In this document: positions 49,859 through 58,562 of the stretch, in pieces
Numbering within the stretch: position 1 is the first letter of the stretch
Layout: each line of letters begins with the position of its first letter
Origin: Neorhizobium galegae
GTDB lineage: Bacteria; Pseudomonadota; Alphaproteobacteria; Rhizobiales; Rhizobiaceae
NCBI RefSeq assembly: GCF_017877055.1
Contig: NZ_JAGIPG010000001.1
Location: 1,116,001 to 1,180,000, forward strand
Direction of reading: 5' to 3'
DNA length: 64,000 nucleotides
Position numbers and translations under genes: made by a program
The notes under the pieces: generated by a model
What the model saw: the letters and a program-made list of their open reading frames with translations, nothing else
Database searches by the model: none
Told to the model about the DNA's origin: nothing

Positions 49859-50422
49859 TTACTCTTGTATCGTAAGGTTTTGCAGGTGGTCGCGGAGTTC
49901 GGCGAGTTCCTTTGCCGGTAAACCGTCCGCTTCCATGAGATTGGCGAGCCAGATGCCATCCGCCGCGTAGCGCGCGAGCTTGAAGGCCGGGTGACTGTCG
50001 GTCTGCGCATGGCGTTCGAGCCGATCGTGCATCCATTCCGACCAGAGCTGTCTGAGCCGCGGATCGGTCATGCAGGAAATCGACAGTGCCGCCCAGGGGC
50101 TTTCGGCCCCATCGCGGGTCACCTGGAAAAAGGCGTCGACATAGGCGCGCGTGAACCGGCCCCGGTCGATTGCGTCCTCGCTCATCAGCCGGTCGATCTC
50201 CATATCGAGCTTGCCGAGCAGGTCTTCGAAGACGGCTTCGACCAGGGCCTGCTTGCTCGGGAAATGATGCAGCAGCCCGCCCTTGGTGACCGATGCCGCG
50301 TCCGCGACCGCCTGCAGGGTCAGGCTGCCGAGACCTTCATCCACGGCGCATCGTGCCGCGTGGTCCAGAAGGGATCGCCGTACCTGTTCGGGTTGTTTTT
50401 CTCGCCTGTGAGCTTTCGACAT
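49859..50422 (-). CDS. TetR-family repressor of the SMR pump
   Basis: A 187-aa repressor from the ATG at 50422 (MSKAHRREKQPEQVRRSLLD). The helix-turn-helix reads GLGSLTLQAVADAASVTKGG then LLHHFPSKQALVEAVFEDLL. The C-terminus resembles the TetR_C_37 type with SPWAALSISCMTDPRLRQLW. It precedes the SMR gene with a 5-bp gap, and a perfect palindrome sits just upstream of its start, so it most likely represses itself and the pump and responds to a pump substrate. Confidence 0.9.
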   Translation of the reverse strand: MSKAHRREKQPEQVRRSLLDHAARCAVDEGLGSLTLQAVADAASVTKGGLLHHFPSKQALVEAVFEDLLGKLDMEIDRLMSEDAIDRGRFTRAYVDAFFQVTRDGAESPWAALSISCMTDPRLRQLWSEWMHDRLERHAQTDSHPAFKLARYAADGIWLANLMEADGLPAKELAELRDHLQNLTIQE

Positions 50423-50427
50423 GGGAT

Positions 50428-50449
50428 AAACATACCATATGGTCGGTTT
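50428..50449. promoter_or_regulatory. TetR operator palindrome
   Basis: The sequence AAAC-AT-ACCATATGGT-CG-GTTT (50428-50449) has a perfect 10-bp centre and matching outer arms AAAC/GTTT. It lies 6 bp upstream of the tetR start codon. Length and symmetry fit operators of QacR/AcrR-like regulators. Confidence 0.7.
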
Positions 50450-50587
50450 GTTTGCAATGGGCAAACTGTCTCCGAATCCCATTGAAGAGGGGCGGCAGCG
50501 CAACTCGCTTCCGGAAAGCTGGATTTTGCGTTGTTTTGATCACTCGGGGACTCGATCCGGCCGGCTTTCCATCTTACATCCGCTGCC

Positions 50588-51682
50588 ATGACGGATTTAT
50601 CTGGAAGGCCGCGCGGTGACATAGGATGGGGCATCCCTGCCTCCATCCTGGTACATGTCGTTTTCGTGGCGGCCCTGTTCTTCCACCTGCCGGTCGATCA
50701 GTCCGAGCCGGAGAAGGAGGAGAGCGTCCAGGTCGAGATCGTGCCTCCGCCGGTAGAGCCGGAGAAGAAGCCGGAAGAGCAGAAGGCCGAAGAGAAGAAG
50801 CCGACCGAAGAGGCGAAACCGGAGGAAAAGAAGCCTCCGGAACCTGCAAAACAGGAAGAGGCCAAGAAGGCGGAGCCACCTCCGCCGCCTCCGCCGGCGC
50901 CTCAGGAAAAGCCTGCCGAGCCGCCGCCGTCCGCCAAGGAGGCCAAGGGGCAGCCTTTGCCGGTTCTGCGCCCCGTCTTCGAATTCGGCGAGAAGGACAG
51001 CGGACCGAAGAAATCCGAAACCGGTAATGCATCGAAGGAAACGACCAGCCCGCCTGCCGAGAGCAAGGCGGATGCGGAGGCCGCCGAGCCGGTAAAGCAG
51101 GCGAAAGAGGCCCCTATCGTCGTGGAGGCACCACCGGCCAATCCGGTGCCGGATGATATCCAACTGCCGGAGGTCGGCGTTGCTGCAGCCAACGGATTGC
51201 AGAACGGTCCGGTCGCTGGGGTTTCGCCGGATGCGACCAAAACCGAAATCGTGACTGCACCGCCGACCGCTTCGCCCAAGAGCGCCCCCTCCAAGACGCC
51301 GACCGCCGACAAGCCGGTCGAGCTGACCGAGGCAAAGACGCTGTTTTCGCAGAGCGCTACGGGTGATGCCATCGCCACGACGGCGATGGGCAATGTGCCG
51401 CGAGGGGTGCGCGCCGGCCAGCTCTGTGCGACGGAACTTCGCGAGCAACTCCGGCATTCGGCTCAATCCTACAGACCGGAAATGCTGCCGGCCTATCGTC
51501 TACCGAGCGGCACTGTCCTTGAAGTCAAGCGGGGCGCATTCCGGGCCAATGCGCAGTGGTACGACCTGAGTTTCCGCTGCGAGGTTGACGAGGATGCCAC
51601 CAAAATCGTGTCCTTCGCATTCGACATCGGCGCGCCGGTGCCGCAAAGCGAGTGGCGCAAGCGCGGCTTTCCGGAGTTGTGA
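50588..51682 (+). CDS. DUF930 protein with TonB-like proline-rich region
   Basis: A 364-aa protein. A single membrane segment near the N-terminus (IPASILVHVVFVAALFFHL) is followed by a long Glu/Lys/Pro-rich region (about 35-125) of the type seen in TonB, a Ser/Ala/Pro linker, and a C-terminal DUF930 domain (about 270-364) with GQLCATELREQLRHSAQSYR, PAYRLPSGTVLEVKRGAFRA and WYDLSFRCEVDEDATKIVSF. It could bridge the periplasm. DUF930 is found mainly in Rhizobiales and has no known function. No ExbBD genes are nearby. Confidence 0.85.
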   Translation: MTDLSGRPRGDIGWGIPASILVHVVFVAALFFHLPVDQSEPEKEESVQVEIVPPPVEPEKKPEEQKAEEKKPTEEAKPEEKKPPEPAKQEEAKKAEPPPPPPPAPQEKPAEPPPSAKEAKGQPLPVLRPVFEFGEKDSGPKKSETGNASKETTSPPAESKADAEAAEPVKQAKEAPIVVEAPPANPVPDDIQLPEVGVAAANGLQNGPVAGVSPDATKTEIVTAPPTASPKSAPSKTPTADKPVELTEAKTLFSQSATGDAIATTAMGNVPRGVRAGQLCATELREQLRHSAQSYRPEMLPAYRLPSGTVLEVKRGAFRANAQWYDLSFRCEVDEDATKIVSFAFDIGAPVPQSEWRKRGFPEL

Positions 51683-51806
51683 GAAACCTCCGGCAACGCC
51701 TAGTCGTGACGTAATCGATGCAGGTTTGGTAAAAGGTGCCGCATGGGTTGATTGACCCGTGAGCCGCGTCGATTATGCTGCGGCCGCATCAAGATGGGGG
51801 CCTCCA

Positions 51807-52847
<1,041 letters not shown>

Positions 52848-52962
52848 CGGGTGACGCGGCGATTGTTCGCCGTCGATGGCCGGAGCGTTCCGCTTCGGCC
52901 GCTTGGTGGCGTTTAGGGGCGCCCTATATCGAGGGTACACGTCGAACCCGAAAGGACGAACC

Positions 52963-53361
52963 ATGAATGTCAGGGCACAGAAAATTCCAGGGCCGGATCA
53001 TCCGATCACCGTTGCGCACAATCCGGCGCGGGTGGTGGTGAAGCTCGGCGGCAAGGTGATCGCCGACAGCGTCAATTCGCTCACCTTGCGCGAGTCCTCC
53101 TACCCGCCGGTCCACTATATCCCGCGCAAGGATATAGATATGTCGCTCCTCGAGCGGACCGACCACCAGAGCTATTGCCCGTATAAGGGAGAGGCTTCCT
53201 ATTTCAGCATTCCGGCCGGCGGCGAGCGTTCGAAGAATGCCGTCTGGTCCTACGAAAACCCTTACGAAGCCGTCTCCGGGATCAAGGAGCATGTCGCCTT
53301 CTATCCCGACCGGGTCGATTCCATCGAGGAGCTTGGCGCGCCTGAAGCAGGTCAGTTCTGA
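52963..53361 (+). CDS. DUF427 domain protein
   Basis: A 132-aa protein from the ATG at 52963, preceded by GAAAGGACG. The DUF427 domain has VKLGGKVIADSVNSLTLRES, YPPVHYIPRKDIDMSLLERT, SYCPYKGEASYFSI and VWSYENPYEAVSGIKEHVAF then YPDRV. The fold is a small beta barrel; the conserved Cys in SYCPYKG may be functional. Role unknown. Confidence 0.88.
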   Translation: MNVRAQKIPGPDHPITVAHNPARVVVKLGGKVIADSVNSLTLRESSYPPVHYIPRKDIDMSLLERTDHQSYCPYKGEASYFSIPAGGERSKNAVWSYENPYEAVSGIKEHVAFYPDRVDSIEELGAPEAGQF

Positions 53362-53509
53362 CCGGCGGATGGGCGGCCGAGCGTGCGCTTGCCGCCCTTC
53401 GGAGCTTTGTGGGGGAAAACCCCGGAGGATAAAGAAAAAGCGGGTGCACTTGTCGGCTTTGCTTTCCCTCCCACGTCCTTGGGGTGTTGACGCAACAAGG
53501 AGGAAAATC

Positions 53510-53863
53510 ATGCCCTATGTCGACGGGTTTATTCTGGCCGTGCCCAAGGCCAATCTCGAACGCTACAAGGACATGGCGCGCCTTGCCGGTGCCGTTTGGA
53601 TGGAAAACGGCGCGTTGTCCTATGTGGAATGCCTAGCCGACGACGTGCCCTACGGAGAGCTCACCTCCTTCCCGCGGGCCGTGCAGGCCAAGGAGGACGA
53701 GATCGTCATCTTCTCCTGGATCACCTATGAAAGCCGGGCCCGCCGGGACGAAATCAATGCAAGGGTGATGAAGGACGAGCGGTTTTCCGGAGACGAATGG
53801 ACGCAGGTCTTCGACGGCAAACGGATGATCTTCGGCGGCTTCGAGCCCTTCCTGACATTATAG
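53510..53863 (+). CDS. DUF1428 domain protein
   Basis: A 117-aa protein with a strong ribosome site (AAGGAGG) 7 nt upstream. It is of the DUF1428 family of dimeric alpha-beta barrel proteins: MPYVDGFILAVPKANLERYK, WMENGALSYVECLADDVPYG, EIVIFSWITYESRARRDEIN and GKRMIFGGFEPFL. Function unknown. Confidence 0.88.
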   Translation: MPYVDGFILAVPKANLERYKDMARLAGAVWMENGALSYVECLADDVPYGELTSFPRAVQAKEDEIVIFSWITYESRARRDEINARVMKDERFSGDEWTQVFDGKRMIFGGFEPFLTL

Positions 53864-53944
53864 CCGGCCGATGATAGGAGTGCCGTCTGCCTGCCGGCGC
53901 TTCCGTTCTTGCTGCCGGCGCCGACCGCCGATGAGGACCGTCCC

Positions 53945-54367
53945 ATGCCCCAGACCATGATCTCGATCTCCACAAGCGGCCAGGGGCTCTACGAATTCAC
54001 CGATGCGGCGCAGGATTTTTTGCGCCGTACGCAGGCGGGCGAGGGGCTGCTCACCGTGTTCGTGCGCCATACGTCCTGCTCCCTGATCATCCAGGAAAAT
54101 GCCGATCCGGACGTTCGCCGCGACCTGAAGACCTTTTTCTCCCGGCTGGTGCCGCCGACCACCGATCCCGACATGCGCTGGGTCACCCATACCACCGAGG
54201 GCCCCGACGACATGCCGGCGCATATCAAGGCGGCGCTGACCACCGTTTCGCTCGGCATTCCCGTCAGGGACGGACGGTTGGTGCTCGGCACCTGGCAGGG
54301 CATCTACCTCTTCGAACATCGCGACCAGCCGCATGTCCGCCAGGTCGTGCTGCATCTTTCGCCGTGA
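53945..54367 (+). CDS. YjbQ-family protein (secondary thiamine-phosphate synthase type)
   Basis: A 140-aa protein from the ATG at 53945. Typical YjbQ motifs are GLYEFTDAAQDFLRRT, GLLTVFVRHTSCSLIIQENA, HTTEGPDDMPAHIKAALT and LGTWQGIYLFEHRDQPH. YjbQ of E. coli has weak thiamine-phosphate synthase activity; its main role is unclear. It follows the DUF1428 gene by 81 bp in the same direction and may be cotranscribed. Confidence 0.9.
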   Translation: MPQTMISISTSGQGLYEFTDAAQDFLRRTQAGEGLLTVFVRHTSCSLIIQENADPDVRRDLKTFFSRLVPPTTDPDMRWVTHTTEGPDDMPAHIKAALTTVSLGIPVRDGRLVLGTWQGIYLFEHRDQPHVRQVVLHLSP

Positions 54368-54521
54368 CCTTTCGGGTCCGAGCGGCAGATGAATACCGGC
54401 TGAATGACCGGTTAGGATGTTGTTCAGACCCCTTGGGCTAGGGTCGCGCCAATCGCTCGGAAAGGCGAGAGCAACAACCTTTGGGGCCGCAGAACCTGGC
54501 CCGGATTTCGGAGAACATTCT

Positions 54522-54878
54522 ATGACCAGCATGATCATCAAAGCCGGTGTGGCCGCCCTCATCGCGCTCACCGGCCTTTCCGCAACAGCCCCGACGGCTG
54601 CTGCCGCCGGCCCGGAATTCGCCATCCAGGTGCAGTATCGCGACCGTGACCGCGATTGGCGTCCCGATCGCGGCGGTGATCGTGACTGGCGTCCGGATCG
54701 CGGGCCCCGCGGCTGCGCTCCCTGGCTGGCAGAAGAAAAGGCAAGCCGGATGGGCCTGCGCCGCGCCCGCGTCGTGGATGCCGGCCGCCGGGTCGTCATC
54801 GTTGCCGGTTTCGGCCGCCGCGGCCCGGACCGGGTCGTCTTCGCCAACGAGCGTGGCTGCCCGGTCATTCGCCGCTAG
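54522..54878 (+). CDS. Small secreted Arg/Asp-rich protein, hypothetical
   Basis: A 118-aa protein from the ATG at 54522. A signal peptide (MIIKAGVAALIALTGLSATAP, in part) ending near AAAAG is followed by two copies of DRDWRPDRG and a basic C-terminal domain with MGLRRARVVDAGRRVVIVAG and VFANERGCPVIRR that has two Cys. Similar short periplasmic proteins occur in rhizobia; I know no function. A strong terminator follows. Confidence 0.75.
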   Translation: MTSMIIKAGVAALIALTGLSATAPTAAAAGPEFAIQVQYRDRDRDWRPDRGGDRDWRPDRGPRGCAPWLAEEKASRMGLRRARVVDAGRRVVIVAGFGRRGPDRVVFANERGCPVIRR

Positions 54879-54930
54879 GCTTCATCCCCAAGAACCCTTC
54901 CGTCTCCATCGCCCGTTGACGGAGGACAAG

Positions 54931-54972
54931 CGCCCCCACCAGGTCTGACGATCTGGTGGGGGCGTTTTATTT
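54931..54972 (+). terminator. Strong Rho-independent terminator
   Basis: A 12-bp stem, CGCCCCCACCAG (54931-54942) and CTGGTGGGGGCG (54953-54964), followed by TTTTATTTT. Confidence 0.92.
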
Positions 54973-55044
54973 TCTGCCTATTTGCAGGCGAGGGAGGGCG
55001 GGCGCCCTTGGGGAGGGCGTCCGGCTCTGTTCGGCGACCCGTAA

Positions 55045-55794
55045 TTATTGCTCCAGAGCAAAGGTGACGTTGACGGTCACCGTATAGGTGTTCTCGCCGC
55101 CGGCGACCGGAACCGCTTCGGCGGCCATGTCCTTGGCCATCGCCATGCGCACCATCTGCTGCGGCGCGGGGCGCATGGAGTTCTCGCTGATTTCCAGGAT
55201 CCGGCCGAGCTTCACGCCGGCCGCTTCTGTCAGCGTCCTTGCCTTGGCGAGCGCCTCGGCGACCGCCTTCTTGCGCGCCTCGGTCATCGCGTCGTCGGGC
55301 TTGTCGTTGGTAAAGGCGATCTGGCCGCCCTGGTTGACACCGAGCTTCACCGAACGGTCGATGAGACCGCCGAGTTTCTGAAGATCGCGGACCTTGAGGG
55401 TGAGTGTGTTGGACACCTCATAGCCGATCACCTGCGGCGGCTCGATGACGCCTTCCTTCGGTTCGGGATGGCGATATTGCGGATAGATCGAGAAATTGCT
55501 GGTCTGGATATCGCGATCGGCGATGCCGTCGCTCTTTATAGCCGAAAGTACGTCCTTCATGGCGGCGCTGCTGGCCGAAAGCGCCGCTTCCGCCGTCTTG
55601 CCGTTGCGAACCACCGAAAGCGTCAGGATGGCCATGTCGGGCGCAACGGAAGCCTGGCCCTCGCCGAGCACATTGATGACTGGCTCGCGGGGGCGGATAT
55701 CCTGGGCCAAAACCTGGCCCGAGGAAGAGACGGCGACCGCACCGGCAAATGCGGCTGCAAGGACGAGACGTGACGACGAAAGCGCAACGCGCAT
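55045..55794 (-). CDS. SIMPL-domain (DUF541) periplasmic protein
   Basis: A 249-aa protein with signal peptide (LVLAAAFAGAVAVSSSGQVLAQ, cited in part). The SIMPL domain has INVLGEGQASVAPDMAILTL, SNFSIYPQYRHPEPKEG, YEVSNTLTLKVRDLQKLGGL and KKAVAEALAKARTLTEAAGV. Members such as BP26 of Brucella form ring-like periplasmic or outer membrane channel-like structures; the cellular role is unclear. It has no operon partner. Confidence 0.9.
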   Translation of the reverse strand: MRVALSSSRLVLAAAFAGAVAVSSSGQVLAQDIRPREPVINVLGEGQASVAPDMAILTLSVVRNGKTAEAALSASSAAMKDVLSAIKSDGIADRDIQTSNFSIYPQYRHPEPKEGVIEPPQVIGYEVSNTLTLKVRDLQKLGGLIDRSVKLGVNQGGQIAFTNDKPDDAMTEARKKAVAEALAKARTLTEAAGVKLGRILEISENSMRPAPQQMVRMAMAKDMAAEAVPVAGGENTYTVTVNVTFALEQ

Positions 55795-56033
55795 GGATGT
55801 TCTCCGATCTGCCAGAGCGGAGGGAATGCTGTTCCCTAACCCGCCCGTAATGTTCCGTCTGCCGCGCGAACCCGCCGAAACGGGAATCGGCTCGGCCTGT
55901 TCGCGCCAGACGAGCCTACCTGCCGGTTGATTGTGAAGCTATTGCGGCAACGGCTTGTAGCATCTCGTGAATTGCGTTAGAGCGGACCTCGATGTGACGG
56001 CGGACCATTGCGCCCCACTTCTGCCGGATCGGC

Positions 56034-56109
56034 GGGCCTGTAGCTCAATGGTTAGAGCCGGCGGCTCATAACCGCTTGGTTGGGGGTTCGAGTCCCTCCG
56101 GGCCCACCA
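56034..56109 (+). tRNA. tRNA with CAU anticodon, most like tRNA-Ile2
   Basis: A 76-nt cloverleaf including encoded CCA. The acceptor arm pairs GGGCCTG (56034-56040) with CGGGCCC (56099-56105); the T arm is GGGGG-TTCGAGT-CCCTC; the anticodon loop reads CTCATAA. The body (GTTAGAGC, GGCGGCTCATAACCGCTTGG) is much closer to the E. coli tRNA-Ile2, read after lysidine modification of the anticodon C, than to the elongator tRNA-Met. An integrase gene follows 107 bp downstream, so the 3' end of this gene is the likely left attachment site of an island. Confidence 0.92.
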
Positions 56110-56159
56110 GCATCCTAAGGCGCTGAATTTCCTTAAAGTTTTAGGCGCCCGTTTTCAGC

Positions 56160-56195
56160 GTACACACCGCTGTACGCACGACCGTACACATGCCG
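56160..56195 (+). repeat. Three tandem 12-bp repeats before the integrase
   Basis: GTACACACCGCT (56160-56171), GTACGCACGACC (56172-56183) and GTACACATGCCG (56184-56195) stand end to end with the same GTAC-start and 12-bp spacing. They lie between the tRNA and the integrase start. They may be arm-type integrase sites or binding sites of a regulator that acts on the integrase promoter. Confidence 0.6.
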
Positions 56196-56216
56196 GGCCC
56201 ACTAACGGGGGCATGG

Positions 56217-57902
56217 ATGTACCTTTGGCGTCGACCATCTGGATTCACTTTCCAACAACGTGTTCCGGTTACCCTCCGGGAAAAATTCGGGGAATCGCCC
56301 ATTCGGCTCAACCTCGGCCCGCTTCCTATCGAGGAAGCTAGGCGTCGAGCGCGAATCCTAGCCGGCGCGACGACTGCCCTTATTGAGGAGCCGGAGATGA
56401 CGCGCGACGTCCTGACATCCACTTTGGCGGCGCTTTCCGCCGAACTCGCCGACGCGAAGAGGCAGGCGAGTTCGTTAAACATACAGATGGCGAAGCTCCA
56501 GGCCAGCCGTCGCGAAGCGTACCATGAGGAGCAGGAGTACCCCAATACTGCTGGGCGCCTAGAGAGATTAACAAAACATGTGGGGCCGCTTTACGAACGC
56601 AAAAAACAGCTTGCGGCACTTCAGGAACGGCTTGGTAGGATCGGGCAGGCGCTGGCGTCCGACAAGACTGCGTGGGAATCCGAGCGGGCGACGTACGAGT
56701 CGGTCGTCGGGCTTCTCGGGCGGATCGAGCGTCAGATCGCCGTTCCAGCTCCTGCAGCGGCGCTGGAGCCGGTCCCTGAGCCGGAGGCCGATGAAAGGGC
56801 GTTCAAACCGAGCACGTTGCTGAGTGTGGCCGGCAGAGCGATTCTCGATGCTCGCAAGGACGCAGTGAACCCCAGCGGCAAGAGCGCGCCCCGGTATGAA
56901 GACAGGCTCGAAACAGCATTCACGGCGTTCTTGGAAATTATCGGCGACAAGCCTTTGACGTACTACCTTCCGATCCATATGCAGGACTTCGCAACCTTCC
57001 TCGCCCGCGTTCCTACGAACCGTTCGAAGATCGCGCTTTTTAAGGGACTAACGTTGGAGCAGACTGTCGAGAAGAATGCGAAGTTGCCCCTCGACCAACG
57101 AAAGCCGTGCATGTCGGAAACGACCGTTGCCAGCTATCTCTCGGAAGTAAAAAACATCTGGTCCCGTTTTTCGGCGGGGGTGCCGGGGTTGCGCGACATG
57201 GGCGCCTACAGGGTATCGATGCCGAAGGATACCGTCTCGTCCATTGATCGGGAACCGATGGCCATTCCTTCCCTCAATATCTGGCTGCGCGATGCGGCAA
57301 CGCCCAAGCTCATGAAGAAACCGCACAAAGCCTGGTTGCCGCTAGCTGGCCTACTCACTGGGATGCGGCTCACGGAACTGATCTATCTTCAACGGACCGA
57401 CATCGTGGATGCCGAGGGAAACGAAGTCATTGACCTGACACGCCCGCTTCGGCTGGGCGGACAGGACATCGACCGCCCAGTTAAGACGAAGACCTCGAAG
57501 CGGTACGTCGCAATTCATCCGCTGCTCCACGAGTGCGGTTTTATCGAGTACGCGAAGAATGTGAAGTCCCCTGATGGCTTCGTGTTTAGCCACTTCCACA
57601 CGGCAGACGATCCGGCGGACGCCGCCCAAAAACAGATGTATAACTGGATGAACGCGCTCGGGATCCACAAGACGCAGCGGCAAGTGTTCCACAGTCTTCG
57701 GCATAGTGCGAAAGACTGGTTCCGCGACCATGTCGGCGAACGTCTCGCCGATAAGCAGTGCGGCCATGCCTTTTCAGGTGTGAGCGCCAATTACGGGGCC
57801 AAGCTCCTAAAACCGAAGGAAGTCCGGCAGATCATGGCTATGCCCCCTCCGGAAGGCGTCGACTTTTCTGAGTTCACCAAGTTTCCGCCGAATAGTTACT
57901 AG
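56217..57902 (+). CDS. Tyrosine-type site-specific integrase
   Basis: A 561-aa recombinase. The start at 56217 (MYLWRRPSGFTFQQRVPVTL) has GGGGGC 6 nt upstream and matches how such integrases begin; an ATG at 56190 lacks a ribosome site. The N-terminal part (DUF6538 type) is followed by a coiled-coil stretch (about 65-175), a SAM-like domain and the catalytic domain with R384 (TGMRLTELI), a Lys in KTSKRYVAIH, H492 and R495 (HSLRHSAKD), H517 (CGHAF) and Y526 (SANYG). All key residues are present, so it should be active. Confidence 0.92.
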   Translation: MYLWRRPSGFTFQQRVPVTLREKFGESPIRLNLGPLPIEEARRRARILAGATTALIEEPEMTRDVLTSTLAALSAELADAKRQASSLNIQMAKLQASRREAYHEEQEYPNTAGRLERLTKHVGPLYERKKQLAALQERLGRIGQALASDKTAWESERATYESVVGLLGRIERQIAVPAPAAALEPVPEPEADERAFKPSTLLSVAGRAILDARKDAVNPSGKSAPRYEDRLETAFTAFLEIIGDKPLTYYLPIHMQDFATFLARVPTNRSKIALFKGLTLEQTVEKNAKLPLDQRKPCMSETTVASYLSEVKNIWSRFSAGVPGLRDMGAYRVSMPKDTVSSIDREPMAIPSLNIWLRDAATPKLMKKPHKAWLPLAGLLTGMRLTELIYLQRTDIVDAEGNEVIDLTRPLRLGGQDIDRPVKTKTSKRYVAIHPLLHECGFIEYAKNVKSPDGFVFSHFHTADDPADAAQKQMYNWMNALGIHKTQRQVFHSLRHSAKDWFRDHVGERLADKQCGHAFSGVSANYGAKLLKPKEVRQIMAMPPPEGVDFSEFTKFPPNSY

Positions 57903-57991
57903 ATACTGCTCTCCTAGTCTGCAACTGGGAGGCTGCTGGGCGCCGTCATCGCCGTGCAGTAGGGCTCTACAACAGCGTTGTTAGGTGATGC

Positions 57992-58432
57992 TTGACGGAC
58001 ACCCTGAGCCCCGGACAGCGTTCTGAGCGAATGGCTCGCATTCGCAGTAAGGACACGAAGCCGGAGATGATCGTTCGGCGCTTGGTCCACAGGATGGGGT
58101 TCCGATATCGACTCCACAAGCAGGAGCTTCCAGGAAAACCGGATCTGGTTTTCGCGAACCGCAGGAAGGTCATATTCTTGCACGGCTGCTTCTGGCACCG
58201 CCATGACAGCGCAGGCTGTAACAATGGCCGCCTTCCTAAGTCGCGGCTTGACTACTGGCTACCGAAGCTAGAGCAGAATGTCGCCCGCGACACCAAGATC
58301 AGTAACGAGCTCAATGCATTGGGATGGGGTCAACTCGTTATCTGGGAGTGCCAGGTCAAGAATCAGAACCTGCCTACCCTTTGCGAGGAGATAAGACACT
58401 TCCTATGCGACGAAGCCACGCACTCCGCATGA
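57992..58432 (+). CDS. vsr: Very-short-patch repair endonuclease (Vsr)
   Basis: A 146-aa Vsr endonuclease starting with TTG at 57992 (the first in-frame ATG, at MARIRSK, would cut conserved residues). Motifs are RSKDTKPEMIVRRLVHRMGF, the catalytic Asp in PGKPDLVF, and the FLHGCFWHRHD stretch with the metal/catalytic His residues and a zinc-linked Cys. Vsr nicks 5' of the T in T:G mismatches made by deamination of 5-methylcytosine. It is thus expected next to a cytosine methyltransferase, which lies two genes downstream. Confidence 0.93.
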   Translation: MTDTLSPGQRSERMARIRSKDTKPEMIVRRLVHRMGFRYRLHKQELPGKPDLVFANRRKVIFLHGCFWHRHDSAGCNNGRLPKSRLDYWLPKLEQNVARDTKISNELNALGWGQLVIWECQVKNQNLPTLCEEIRHFLCDEATHSA

Positions 58433-58562
58433 CGGCGTGCCCCCTCACAAGCACCCTTAGGCTCCCCCAGAGCGACGATCGAGTCGAATATTCGCGGCTC
58501 AGATCTAGCGACTCACCCGTGTTTCAGCGAAGCTACCGGAGGTCTATGTCGCAGGGGGGACT

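Noticed and set aside
56034..56109. Reading the CAU tRNA as elongator tRNA-Met
   Set aside because: The anticodon stem and variable region (GGCGGCTCATAACCGCTTGG) match tRNA-Ile2 more closely, but only a modification enzyme-based test (TilS) or a model score would settle it.
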